IMG/VR virus record: IMGVR_UViG_3300045256_000805
Location: 1 to 29,863 of that record
Length of the DNA stretch: 29,863 bases
Reading direction: 5' to 3' (one strand)
Source of the DNA: a virus
The first letter of the stretch is position 1; each line of letters starts with the position of its first letter. The notes under the pieces are model-generated. The model did no database searches. It was given only the letters and a program-made list of their open reading frames with translations, and had not been told where the DNA came from. The position numbers and the translations under genes were made by a program. Shown here in pieces: positions 1-7,213 of the stretch.

Positions 1-390
1 TTAGGTCCCGGTCAGGCGTTCCATCACCGCCGTCACGGGATGGGGCGGCAGGCCCAGGTCGGCGCGCAGAACCTTGACGCGCGCGATCGCCGACGCCGCA
101 CCAGCGAGGTGATCCGAGAAGCGCTTCGCCGCGGCTGCGTGGCGCCTCGCCATGGCCTCGCGCTGCCAGGCGGCCAGCGCCCGCGTCTCCAACTCGCCGG
201 CGATGTCCTCCATCTCCGCAGCGCAGCGCTCGGCGTCATCGAGGTCGCGGGTGGCCTGGGCCTCCAGCACGGCGAGGGTGCCGCGATTACGTCGGCGCGC
301 GCGCCGCTCGTCGGCGACGTGTTGCGGCGGGATCGGTCCGTCGTAGCGCAGCTCGAGGTCGCGCAGGGTCGAAAGCGGCAGATCGGACAT
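1..390 (-). CDS. Small early phage protein of unknown function, downstream of the repressor
   Basis: Complete 129-residue leftward ORF with ATG at 388-390 and TAA at 1-3. I do not recognise the family. The protein is charged and Ala/Arg/Glu-rich, with a long predicted helical stretch (about residues 25-105) that could form a coiled coil, and no signal peptide or membrane segment. It lies downstream of the repressor gene on the same strand. A perfect palindrome of the repressor-operator type lies 37 bp upstream of its start (427-442), so it is probably a separately controlled early or lysogenic gene. The reading frame and GC-rich third positions support it being real. Function is not inferable. 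Confidence 0.6.
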   Translation of the reverse strand: MSDLPLSTLRDLELRYDGPIPPQHVADERRARRRNRGTLAVLEAQATRDLDDAERCAAEMEDIAGELETRALAAWQREAMARRHAAAAKRFSDHLAGAASAIARVKVLRADLGLPPHPVTAVMERLTGT

Positions 391-426
391 GACCGGTCCC
401 GGCAGGGCGAGGCTCCGCCGAGGATA

Positions 427-442
427 ATCGGAAATATCCGAT
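427..442. promoter_or_regulatory. Candidate operator palindrome upstream of the 1-390 gene
   Basis: ATCGGA-AATA-TCCGAT is a perfect 6-bp inverted repeat with a 4-bp spacer, in the 87-bp gap between the repressor stop and the next leftward gene. The TCGGA-N4-TCCGA core recurs at 1233-1246 in front of the repressor. This suggests that the same regulator binds both places. Seen directly: the repeats. Inferred: the regulator. Confidence 0.5.
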
Positions 443-477
443 CACGGTAGCTGCATGCGCCGCCGGCTGCAGACTGG

Positions 478-1143
478 CTAGGTCACCACCCGCAGCGTAC
501 CGACGATGAGGTGGACGCTCTTCACCGATGAGCGCTCGATCTTGAACTCCTTGGCGGGGTTGTACTGGCGCAGGACGAGGTGGGTCTCGGTGCGGCGCAC
601 CAGCGTCTTGACCAGGGCCTGGCCGTCCTGGAGCTGAACGACGACGTCGTCGCCGGGCTTGACCGGTTTGCGCGGATGAACCCAGCCGAGATGACCGTGC
701 TTCAGCGCCGGCTCCATGCTGGTGTCCCAGAATTCCACTGCGTAGGCATCGGCGACGCCATCGAGCACGTGCGGCCGCATGGTGTAGCCGGCGATCTCGC
801 CGTTATCGATGAAGAATGCGTCCTCTCCGCCCTTGGCGTGGCCCAGGATCGGCAGATTGCGGGTTCCCGTCATCATCGGCGGCGCCTGGGGCAGGGCAAC
901 GCCGGCCTGGTCGGGGGGGGCGTCGTCGCGCAGCTCCGCCTCACTGCAGCCGAATATCCCGGCGAGGACATGGCGATCGCGCTCACGCAATTCGCGCGGA
1001 CTCCCGGCGACCATGTACTGGTGCAGATAGGCGTGATTGCGGGACAGCGCCCGCGACAGACTCTGAAGCGTGTGCTGGGGATTGGCCGCGACCAGCTCGG
1101 CGAGGCGCCGGCGCGCGCGGCTGGCAGGGGGGCGGGCAGCCAT
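478..1143 (-). CDS. Phage repressor, HTH plus S24 (LexA/CI-fold) domain
   Basis: 221 residues. The N-terminal third carries a helix-turn-helix (about 26-44, with RNHAYLHQYM), as in S24-type XRE-like regulators. The C-terminal half has the S24 peptidase layout: LPILG at 97-101, then the catalytic Ser142 in DTSMEP and Lys179 in ALVKTL. The segment matching the LexA scissile Ala-Gly reads Gly105-Gly106 by my alignment, so self-cleavage may be impaired. It is divergent from the rightward genes and preceded by a cluster of inverted repeats (1181-1246), as expected of an autoregulated lysogeny repressor. It is most likely the master CI/C2-type repressor. A host S24 regulator is possible but less likely given the phage late genes starting 300 bp away. 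Confidence 0.85.
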   Translation of the reverse strand: MAARPPASRARRRLAELVAANPQHTLQSLSRALSRNHAYLHQYMVAGSPRELRERDRHVLAGIFGCSEAELRDDAPPDQAGVALPQAPPMMTGTRNLPILGHAKGGEDAFFIDNGEIAGYTMRPHVLDGVADAYAVEFWDTSMEPALKHGHLGWVHPRKPVKPGDDVVVQLQDGQALVKTLVRRTETHLVLRQYNPAKEFKIERSSVKSVHLIVGTLRVVT

Positions 1144-1180
1144 CGGACAGGTGTCCTCTCACGGGTTATCCACAAGCGCC

Positions 1181-1198
1181 ATTCTCCAATAGGAGAAT
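1181..1198. promoter_or_regulatory. Candidate operator, perfect palindrome
   Basis: ATTCTCCAATAGGAGAAT has 7-bp perfect arms around AATA, 38 bp upstream of the repressor start codon. It has the size and position of a phage repressor operator. Its half-site differs from the TCGGA-type repeats next to it, so it may bind a second regulator such as the two-HTH protein at 1457-1969. Confidence 0.5.
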
Positions 1199-1246
1199 TC
1201 CGAAATCTAGTCGGAAAATGTAGGTGGCGGGATCGGAGATTTCCGA
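1198..1246. promoter_or_regulatory. Two further TCGGA-type inverted repeats
   Basis: TTCCGA-AATCTAG-TCGGAA (1198-1216) and TCGGA-GATT-TCCGA (1233-1246). The second shares arms and spacer length with the palindrome at 427-442. They fit a multi-site operator for the S24 repressor. Assignment rests on motif recurrence only. Confidence 0.45.
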
Positions 1247-1376
1247 CGATTATGGCGAGGCCGGTGCGGGGCGACCCAGCGGCGCGGCCTCGACGGGGCC
1301 GGCCCGGCACTCGCACCGGCACCGTTCCATGCACCCCTTGCTGCGGCCCCCGTGCCGCAGCGGGGCCGGGCGGGGG

Positions 1377-1393
1377 CCCCCCCCCCCCCCCCC
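1377..1393. repeat. 17-nt poly-C tract
   Basis: Seventeen consecutive C directly after five G, in a stretch (about 1360-1440) of nearly pure G/C. It is upstream of the GTG start chosen for the next gene, so it would not alter that protein. It could be a slippage-prone tract affecting expression, or a sequencing/assembly artefact. Confidence 0.9.
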
Positions 1394-1456
1394 GGCCCCG
1401 GCCGGCTCCCCCCATCCCCCGGCCGGCCGGGGCCCCGGAACACAGCGGAGGCGGAC

Positions 1457-1969
1457 GTGAGCCGATTCGACCTCGACGAAGCGACGTTCCGCGCTCTCGC
1501 CGCCAAAGCGCCGTTCTACGCCATCGCCGCGCGCTTCGATGTCGACACGCGCACGGTGGCCGCGCTGGCCGCGCGGTACGGCGTCGCCTCGGCCTTCGTC
1601 GCCAAGGGCGCGACCGCTGCCGAAGAAGCCGAGATCCGCGCGCGCTCCGCCGAGGGCTGGTCGATCAAACGGATCGCCACTGCTCTCGGACGATCGCAGG
1701 ACTTTGTCGCCCGCCGTATTCATGGACTGTCCGCTCCGGAAGACCTCGCCCTGACGGGCCGGCCGCCGCGCGGTGCCTGGCCCCGGCCAACAACTACGGC
1801 GGCGCAAGCGCTGCGCGGGCGCAGTTACGATGATGTTCCCGCGGCGGTCCTCGCGCGCGAGTGGCCCCCGCGCCGCGGAGCCGTGAACGGAGCGGCATTG
1901 GCGACGGCGGGCCGCCTGAGCGCGCACAGCACGTCGCGCTCCACGGCCGACCTCTGCGCCGATTTCTGA
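1457..1969 (+). CDS. Putative DNA-binding protein with two helix-turn-helix-like segments
   Basis: 170 residues from GTG at 1457, which is preceded by GGAGGCGG. An in-frame ATG at 1352 would add 35 Pro/Gly-rich residues translated from the low-complexity C/G tract, which I reject. Two HTH-like segments are readable: about residues 16-40 (YAIAARFDVDTRTVAALAAR) and about 56-82 (WSIKRIATALGRSQDFVARR). The second resembles the GcrA/resolvase-type 'IA..LGRS...V..RI' pattern. The C-terminus is Arg/Ala-rich with no recognisable domain. It is the first rightward gene after the operator region, where Cro-like or late-activator genes often sit. The regulator role is inferred. Confidence 0.6.
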   Translation: MSRFDLDEATFRALAAKAPFYAIAARFDVDTRTVAALAARYGVASAFVAKGATAAEEAEIRARSAEGWSIKRIATALGRSQDFVARRIHGLSAPEDLALTGRPPRGAWPRPTTTAAQALRGRSYDDVPAAVLAREWPPRRGAVNGAALATAGRLSAHSTSRSTADLCADF

Positions 1970-1978
1970 GCGCAGGCC

Positions 1979-2509
1979 GTGAGTCGCACACGCGCCCGGC
2001 GCGGTCTCCCGAAGGCCGGCCTTCGAATCCACAAGGGCGGCCGGCCGCGGAATCAACGGCCGACCCATGATCTTGGTACGCCGGAGCTTGCTGCAAAACG
2101 CGCGGCGCTGGCGCCCGATCCGACCCTGTCGACATGTCCGCTCGACCTTGCCCTGGCGAAGGGCTTGATCGACCGGGATACTCACACCGCCGCGGGGTAT
2201 TTTGCCGCCTGCCGGTCCCTTGTGCACGGCTCGCCGCATCCGAAGGCCCTCGACCTACTGCGCGTTTCCGGCGCAGACCGCATCCCCGAGACTTCGCATG
2301 CGGAGCGGCGGTACCGCGCTGCCTGCGACCGGCTGGCGCGCCGCGGGTCCCGGCTCCTCGGCGCCGTCGAATCGTTCGTGATCCATGAGCGGTTTCCGGC
2401 CTGGCTGCTCGAGAACACCGAGTCCGCCGCACGCAACGACACGCTCGCCGGACTCGCTGTGCTGCTCGACTGGTACAAGCGGCGCGGCCAGCCGGCCTGC
2501 GCGGCATGA
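1979..2509 (+). CDS. Hypothetical phage protein, early/middle operon
   Basis: 176 residues from a GTG start nine bases after the preceding stop. The N-terminus is basic (RTRARRGLPKAGLRIHKGGR), followed by a mostly helical body with 'CPLDLALAKGLIDRDTHTAA' and a C-terminal helix ending in DWYKRRGQPACAA. No signal peptide or membrane segment. I do not recognise the family. The conserved-looking helical body and basic tail would fit a small nucleic-acid-binding or terminase-adjacent protein, but this is not evidence of function. Strong GC third-position bias supports real coding. Confidence 0.6.
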   Translation: MSRTRARRGLPKAGLRIHKGGRPRNQRPTHDLGTPELAAKRAALAPDPTLSTCPLDLALAKGLIDRDTHTAAGYFAACRSLVHGSPHPKALDLLRVSGADRIPETSHAERRYRAACDRLARRGSRLLGAVESFVIHERFPAWLLENTESAARNDTLAGLAVLLDWYKRRGQPACAA

Positions 2510-2646
2510 AGGCGACGATTGAAGTTGACGGGATTCCGCAATCGCCCGTACAGGTGAAATGCGATCCTGCAGGTTCTGCGCCGCCGCCGACCTCTCGCGG
2601 GGCGGCTTCCCCACGCTTCCCGGCCCTTTCAGCGCACGAGGCTCCC

Positions 2647-2919
2647 ATGGCCGATGCGGTCAGCCTGACCGTGCATCGCAACACCCTTGCCAAGCGGGCG
2701 GAACGCGAGCGCGCCGCGGCTCTCATGGCCCGCGCCCGCGCCGCCGCGCGACTGGAGGGCGGACTGGGCGGATTCGCGCTGATCGCCTGGAACGGGGCGG
2801 GCGAGCCGACGGCATGGTGGGATTGCGGCGCGCTGCCGGCCTGGTCGCTGCCGGATTTCGCCCGCCGCGTCCTGGAGAACAATCAGGATCGCGAGAGCGA
2901 ACACGCCGCCGATGGATGA
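2647..2919 (+). CDS. Hypothetical small phage protein
   Basis: 90 residues from ATG 2647, beginning MADAVSLTVHRNTLAKRAER, with GAGG five bases upstream. The frame stays open to an upstream ATG at 2506, which overlaps the previous stop (ATGA). The extra 47 residues have clearly weaker GC third-position bias (about 63% by my count, against about 90% downstream), so I prefer 2647. The N-terminal half is an Arg/Ala helix; the C-terminal half has an 'AWNGAGEPTAWWDCG' segment. Family not recognised. Its end overlaps a small ORF at 2912 by ATGGATGA. Confidence 0.5.
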   Translation: MADAVSLTVHRNTLAKRAERERAAALMARARAAARLEGGLGGFALIAWNGAGEPTAWWDCGALPAWSLPDFARRVLENNQDRESEHAADG

Positions 2920-3091
2920 CCTCTCGCGACGCCGCGCGCGGCAGGTGCTGCTCGCATGGCTGGAGCCGCAGCACCTGCCATTTCTCGCCTTCCCGCAGCC
3001 GACTTCGGAGCACGACCATGCCCAAGACCAAGCCATCGTCGAAGAAGACGTCGACCGCCAAGCCGAGCCCGAATCCGAAGCCGTCCGGTGA
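2912..3091 (+). CDS. Possible 59-residue small protein
   Basis: ATG 2912 overlaps the previous stop (ATGGATGA) and gives a 59-residue product starting MDDLSRRRARQVLLAWLEPQ. Its first 35 codons show the GC third-position bias of the phage. Its 3' third overlaps the better supported 3018-3137 gene in another frame. It may be a real, translationally coupled small gene or a relic. No family recognised. Confidence 0.3.
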   Translation: MDDLSRRRARQVLLAWLEPQHLPFLAFPQPTSEHDHAQDQAIVEEDVDRQAEPESEAVR

Positions 3092-3137
3092 TGGCCTCGC
3101 CCAGGCCGTGCAGGAACTGGCGAAGCGGCTGATCTGA
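3018..3137 (+). CDS. 39-residue Lys/Pro/Ser-rich small protein
   Basis: ATG 3018 is preceded by GGAG with a seven-base spacing. The product begins MPKTKPSSKKTSTAKPSPNP and ends in a helix (LAQAVQELAKRLI). Its TGA overlaps the next ATG as TGATG at 3135-3139, the same coupling seen elsewhere in the operon. The basic, disordered N-terminus suggests nucleic-acid binding, which is inference only. It is easily missed because it is short. Confidence 0.55.
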   Translation: MPKTKPSSKKTSTAKPSPNPKPSGDGLAQAVQELAKRLI

Positions 3138-3433
3138 TGCCGGGGCGGAGCAGTCGCGCGCGCGCAGCGAGGAAGGCGCCCGGGATGCGCGCGCCGATGG
3201 CGCGCCAGCTCGCCGCGGCGGTGCGCAAGGCGCTGCAGCGCGCAGCGGACGCGCGACCCGATCCGCGAGGGTCGCGGCTCGATCTGGTGGCACACGCCCT
3301 GGTCGCCAAGGCCTGCACCGGCGACGTGCAGGCGATCAAGGCCGTGTTCGAGCGCATCGACGGCCGCGCTGCGCCGGAGACGGATGGCCCGCAGACGATC
3401 GAGGTCGTTCACACCTTCGCGTCCAAGATCTAA
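3137..3433 (+). CDS. Probable small terminase subunit / DUF5681-like protein
   Basis: 98 residues starting MPGRSSRARAARKAPG, with a basic N-terminus. The C-terminal motif 'LVAKACTGDVQAIKAVFERIDGRA' is the hallmark seen in small proteins just upstream of large terminases (DUF5681 / small-terminase-like, consensus GD..AIK...DR..G). Such proteins are thought to help recognise the packaging site. It is coupled to the preceding small gene by TGATG and lies 61 bp before TerL. The family match is from memory of the motif and was not searched. Confidence 0.6.
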   Translation: MPGRSSRARAARKAPGMRAPMARQLAAAVRKALQRAADARPDPRGSRLDLVAHALVAKACTGDVQAIKAVFERIDGRAAPETDGPQTIEVVHTFASKI

Positions 3434-3494
3434 ATCGTCGGCGTCGACCGGGCCGGACCGCCGGGGTCATGACCTCTTACCTCGGGGCGCACCA

Positions 3495-4754
3495 ATGCCC
3501 GTGTCGGAGCGGCGGCGCATGCTGTACACCCCGCGGCCGCATCAGGCGGAGATTCACCGAAGCCTGCGGCGTTTCAACGTCCTCGTCTGCCATCGCCGAT
3601 TCGGCAAGACCGTGCTCGGCGTCAACCAGCTCATCGGCTCCGCGCTGCGTTGCCGAAAGCCTGCGCCGCGATTTGGCTATGTGGCGCCGCTGCTGAAGCA
3701 GGCCAAGGCGGTGGCGTGGGACTTCCTTCAGCATTATGCCGACCCGTTCCGCACGCGAACGAACAGCTCGGAGCTGCAGATCGATCTCCTGAACGGCGCG
3801 CGCATCTCGCTCTACGGTGCAGACAACCCCGATGCCCTGCGTGGAGTCTACTTCGACGGCGTCGTGCTGGACGAGTTCGCCGACATGCAGCCGCGCACCT
3901 GGTCCGAGGTGGTGCGTCCGGCGCTGGCGGATCGGCGCGGGTGGGCGATCTTCATCGGCACACCCAAGGGGCAGAACGGATTCCACGATCTGTACCGCGC
4001 CGCGAGGGATCAGTCGGATTGGTACGGCGGGCTTTTCCGGGCGTCGGAGACGGGCGTGATCCCGGGAGCCGAGCTGAATTCCCTTCGGGCAGCCATGGCG
4101 CCGGAAGAATACGACCAGGAGTTCGAATGCTCGTTCCAGGCGGCCAACGCCGGTGCCTACTATGGGAAGGCGCTCCAGGACGCGGATGCCGACGGCCGGC
4201 TGACGCGGGTGCCGTGGGAACCCACGATCCCCGTGACGACGGCCTGGGACCTCGGCATCGACGATGCGACGGCCATTTGGTTCTGCCAGCAGGTCGGCCG
4301 CGAAGTGCGCTTGATCGACTATTACGAGTCGTCGGGGGAGGGCCTGCCGCACTACGTCGCCCATCTGCGAACGAAGCCTTACGTCTACGGCGAGCACTTG
4401 CTGCCGCACGACGTCGAAGTGCACGAACTGACCGAGGGCCGCTCGCGTCTCGAGGTGCTGCGGAGCCTCGGCGTCAATCCCACCGTGCTGCCGCGGCAGA
4501 AGGTGGAGGACGGGATCAACGCGGTACGCGTGCTGCTGCCGCGCTGCTGGTTCGACCGCGAGAAGTGCGGCCGCGGCCTCAAGGCGCTCGGCGCGTATCA
4601 GCGCGAGTGGGCGCCAAAGCTGAACAGCTGGCGCGCGCGGCCGCGCCACGACTGGTCGAGCCACGCCGCGGATGCATTCCGCTATCTCGCGCTCGGTCTA
4701 AGACCAGCAGAAAGCGCGCAACCGCTCGCCTATCCCGGCCAAGGCATCGTCTAA
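3495..4754 (+). CDS. terL: Terminase large subunit (ATPase plus nuclease)
   Basis: 419 residues from ATG 3495 (MPVSERRRMLYTPRPHQAEI); an ATG at 3519 is an alternative. ATPase motor: Walker A CHRRFGKT at 32-39, Walker B VVLDEF at 123-128 with Asp126/Glu127, and the coupling motif FIGTPKG at 153-159. RNase-H-like nuclease: first Asp252 in AWDLGIDD, and the closing HDWSSHAADAFRY with Asp393. The length is typical of compact terminases. It cuts phage DNA and pumps it into the prohead through the portal encoded two genes on. The longer open frame from 3384 overlaps the previous gene and lacks a ribosome site. Confidence 0.93.
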   Translation: MPVSERRRMLYTPRPHQAEIHRSLRRFNVLVCHRRFGKTVLGVNQLIGSALRCRKPAPRFGYVAPLLKQAKAVAWDFLQHYADPFRTRTNSSELQIDLLNGARISLYGADNPDALRGVYFDGVVLDEFADMQPRTWSEVVRPALADRRGWAIFIGTPKGQNGFHDLYRAARDQSDWYGGLFRASETGVIPGAELNSLRAAMAPEEYDQEFECSFQAANAGAYYGKALQDADADGRLTRVPWEPTIPVTTAWDLGIDDATAIWFCQQVGREVRLIDYYESSGEGLPHYVAHLRTKPYVYGEHLLPHDVEVHELTEGRSRLEVLRSLGVNPTVLPRQKVEDGINAVRVLLPRCWFDREKCGRGLKALGAYQREWAPKLNSWRARPRHDWSSHAADAFRYLALGLRPAESAQPLAYPGQGIV

Positions 4755-4775
4755 GGCAGCGCCCGCGGAGGATTC

Positions 4776-5021
4776 ATGTTCTATCGCGTCACCGTGCGCC
4801 GCTGCACCGATCACGGTCCGGCGGATGACGTCGTGCTGATCCTCGAGGCCGCTTCCGGCGATGCCGCGGCAGCGGCGGCGCACCACAAGGTCAAAGCGGA
4901 CGGCGGCGGGCGCACGCTGGTGGTGGGGGTGATGCCAACCACGGACGAACCACCGCCGCCGCCGGTCCGACAGCGACCTCGCGCCGGCAAGGGTTCGGCG
5001 AAGCCGCGCAAGCGTCGTTAG
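4776..5021 (+). CDS. Small hypothetical phage protein between TerL and portal
   Basis: 81 residues from ATG 4776 with GGAGG seven bases upstream (gcggaggattc). The N-terminal 50 residues (FYRVTVRRCTDHGPADDVVL onward) look like a small alpha/beta fold; the tail is Pro-rich then basic (GKGSAKPRKRR). It lies in the late operon and is cotranscribed with TerL and portal. No family recognised; packaging or head-assembly accessory is only a positional guess. Confidence 0.6.
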   Translation: MFYRVTVRRCTDHGPADDVVLILEAASGDAAAAAAHHKVKADGGGRTLVVGVMPTTDEPPPPPVRQRPRAGKGSAKPRKRR

Positions 5022-5073
5022 GCGCGTCCGGCCAGTTTCGGGACTCGCACCGCATTCCATAAGGAGCCGCGTG

Positions 5074-7146
5074 ATGCCGCGCATGGACGATTCGCGCTTG
5101 CAGGCGATCTGCGAGGCCAAGCTCACCAACGCGCTTGGCTGGTTCGGCGGGCGGCTGTCCAAGGAGCGGCAGCTCGCCATGAGCTACTACCGCGGCGATC
5201 CGTTCGGCAACGAACAGGAAGGCCGTTCGCGGGTGGTCTCGCGCGATGTCGCCGAAGCGATCGACAGCGTGATGCCGAGCCTTGTGAAGGTCTTCGCGGC
5301 CACCGACACGGTGGTCGTGTGTCAGCCGCGCACGCCCCAGGACGAAGCCGCGGCGAAGCAGGCGACGGATTATCTCAACTGGGTGTTCCAGACGCAGCCG
5401 AGCGCCTTCGACCTGCTGCAGACATGGATCAAGGACGCGCTCCTGGCGAAGCTGGGGGTGGTGAAATCCTGGTGGGACGAGAGCACGGACGTCGCCACCG
5501 AGCGTTACGAGGGATTGACCCGGTTCCAGTACCTCACCCTGCTCGGCGACGAGAACGTCGAAGTGGTGAGCGTCACCAGCCGGCCGCCGACCGCGGCAAT
5601 GACGATGCCGGAGCCGGCGCAGCCCAACGACGGGGCGGCGATGGATTGCATCATCCGACGCACCAACAAGACCGGTCGCATCCGCATCGAGGCGATCCCG
5701 CCGGAGGAATTCCTGACCGACCGCCGCGCCGTCTCGCTGGCGGACGCCACGTTCTGCGCCCACCGCAGCCGGCGCACCGTCTCGGACCTGATCGCGATGG
5801 GCTATCCCAAGGCGCTGGTGCAGGACCTGCCCGGCGGCGACGAGCTCGACCTCAATCCCGAGGTGCTGACCCGGTTCGCCGACGACGACGAGATGCCGCA
5901 GCGGGAGGACGGCGACCTGGACACGGCGATGCGGCCGGTCTGGATCGCGGAGTGCTACCTCAAGGTGGACTACGACGGCGACGGTGTTGCCGAGTGGCGC
6001 AAGGTGATCCTGGCCGGCGGCGCCTCGACGCGACTGCTGGAGCACGAGCCTTGCGACGGCCACCCGTTCAGCGCCTGGACGCCGAACAAGCTGCCGCACA
6101 AGCTCTACGGCGAATCCCTCGCCGACAAGACCATGGACCTCCAGCTCATCAAGTCGACGGTGTGGCGGCAGTGCCTGGACGGAATGTATTTCAACAACGC
6201 GCCGCAACTGGTCGTGGTGGAGGGCCAGGCGAATATGGACGACGTCCTCACCCGCCGCCCCGGCGGCGTGATCCGGGCGCGCAGCGCCGGGGCGGTGACG
6301 CCGCTGCCGGTGCAGGACGTCTCGCAGCCAGCCTTCGCGATGATCAACTATCTCGACGCGGTGCGCGAGGCGCGGACCGGCGTGCGCCGGTTCAGCGCCG
6401 GACTCGACGCCGACGCCCTGAACCCCTACGGCGGTACCGCCACCGGTGCGCGGCTGGTGGAGGACTCGAGCCAGGACCGCATCATGCTGCTCGCCCGCAA
6501 TTTCGCCGAGCAGGGCCTGAAGCCGCTGTTCGAGCGGTTGCTGGAGCTCACGTGCAAGCACCAGGACAAGCCGATGACGGTGCGGCTGCGTGGGGCCTGG
6601 GTGGACATCGACCCTTCCACCTGGGCGACCAAGATGGACATGACGGTGACGGTGGGCCTGGGAACCGGCAATCGCGACACCCAGGTGGGCCAGCTCCTCA
6701 CCATGCTTACCCAGATCGACCAGCCGATCGTGCAGCTTCAAGGCGGGTTGGGCGGACCCCTGCTGACGCCGAACCACATCTACAACAAGCTGGCGAAAAT
6801 GGTGGAGGCGATGGGGTATCGCAACGTCGCCGCGTTCTACGGCGACCCTGCCACGTCACCGCCGCCGGCCGCCGCGCCGCCCCAGGCGCCGCCGCCGAAT
6901 CCCATGGTCGACCTGGCGCGTGCGCAGATCGCCCTGGAGCAGACCAAGGCCGCCGCGGCGCTCGATCTCAAGCAGCAGGAGGCGGCAAGCCGCGCGGCGC
7001 TGGCGCGGGAAAAGGCGCTGCACGACATGCAGCTCGCCCAGCTCAAGGCCGAGCATGAGATTGCCCTCGACAAGCTGCGCGCCGCCGCAGAGGTGGAAAG
7101 CGCGCGCCTGAAAGCGGGCGCGGCGCCGGCTCCGCCCGCGCCTTAG
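5074..7146 (+). CDS. Portal protein (podovirus/P22-like long type)
   Basis: 690 residues from ATG 5074, with AAGGAG seven bases upstream; a GTG at 5071 is also in frame. The N-terminus (MDDSRLQAICEAKLTNALGW) and the segments 'RSRVVSRDVAEAIDSVMPSL' and 'FVKV..FAATD' match the long portal family of P22/BPP-1-like podoviruses (head-to-tail connector). The C-terminal 80 residues, after a Pro-rich linker (APPQAPPPNP), are a long charged coiled coil, like the C-terminal barrel helices of long portals. It forms the DNA channel and docks TerL. The position right after TerL and before scaffold and capsid supports the call. Confidence 0.88.
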   Translation: MPRMDDSRLQAICEAKLTNALGWFGGRLSKERQLAMSYYRGDPFGNEQEGRSRVVSRDVAEAIDSVMPSLVKVFAATDTVVVCQPRTPQDEAAAKQATDYLNWVFQTQPSAFDLLQTWIKDALLAKLGVVKSWWDESTDVATERYEGLTRFQYLTLLGDENVEVVSVTSRPPTAAMTMPEPAQPNDGAAMDCIIRRTNKTGRIRIEAIPPEEFLTDRRAVSLADATFCAHRSRRTVSDLIAMGYPKALVQDLPGGDELDLNPEVLTRFADDDEMPQREDGDLDTAMRPVWIAECYLKVDYDGDGVAEWRKVILAGGASTRLLEHEPCDGHPFSAWTPNKLPHKLYGESLADKTMDLQLIKSTVWRQCLDGMYFNNAPQLVVVEGQANMDDVLTRRPGGVIRARSAGAVTPLPVQDVSQPAFAMINYLDAVREARTGVRRFSAGLDADALNPYGGTATGARLVEDSSQDRIMLLARNFAEQGLKPLFERLLELTCKHQDKPMTVRLRGAWVDIDPSTWATKMDMTVTVGLGTGNRDTQVGQLLTMLTQIDQPIVQLQGGLGGPLLTPNHIYNKLAKMVEAMGYRNVAAFYGDPATSPPPAAAPPQAPPPNPMVDLARAQIALEQTKAAAALDLKQQEAASRAALAREKALHDMQLAQLKAEHEIALDKLRAAAEVESARLKAGAAPAPPAP

Positions 7147-7213
7147 CCGGCGCCGGTCTGCGCATCCGATCTCACACCCACCAACCCCGATCCCTGCAAG
7201 AGGAGTCTCCGCC

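Larger units (their letters stand above)
1144..1456. promoter_or_regulatory. Divergent repressor/early control region
   Basis: 313-bp gene-free stretch between the leftward repressor and the rightward operon. Three inverted repeats are visible: ATTCTCC-AATA-GGAGAAT at 1181-1198 (perfect, 7-bp arms), TTCCGA-N7-TCGGAA at 1198-1216, and TCGGA-GATT-TCCGA at 1233-1246. Further right there is a 7-bp hairpin, CTGCGGC/GCCGCAG (1341-1360), and a homopolymer of 17 C (1377-1393) inside extreme G/C sequence. I could not assign -35/-10 boxes with confidence. Confidence 0.6.

Noticed and set aside
1341-1360. Hairpin CTGCGGC/GCCGCAG as a terminator
   Set aside because: No T-run follows. In sequence this GC-rich a 7-bp stem can arise by chance.
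1250-1456. Long rightward start at ATG 1352 for the two-HTH gene
   Set aside because: It would translate the poly-C tract into a Pro/Gly run. GTG 1457 has a GGAGG site and the bias begins there.
580-1833. 417-residue rightward open frame
   Set aside because: It runs antisense through the repressor, then the operator region and poly-C tract, in a frame unlike either real gene.
2506-2646. N-terminal extension of the 2647 gene from ATG 2506
   Set aside because: It has an ATGA overlap but no ribosome site, and weaker third-position bias than downstream. It is kept as an alternative only.
4891-6777. 628-residue leftward open frame opposite the portal gene
   Set aside because: It is a mirror of the strongly biased portal codons, with low-complexity Arg/His/Ala composition and no motif or ribosome site.
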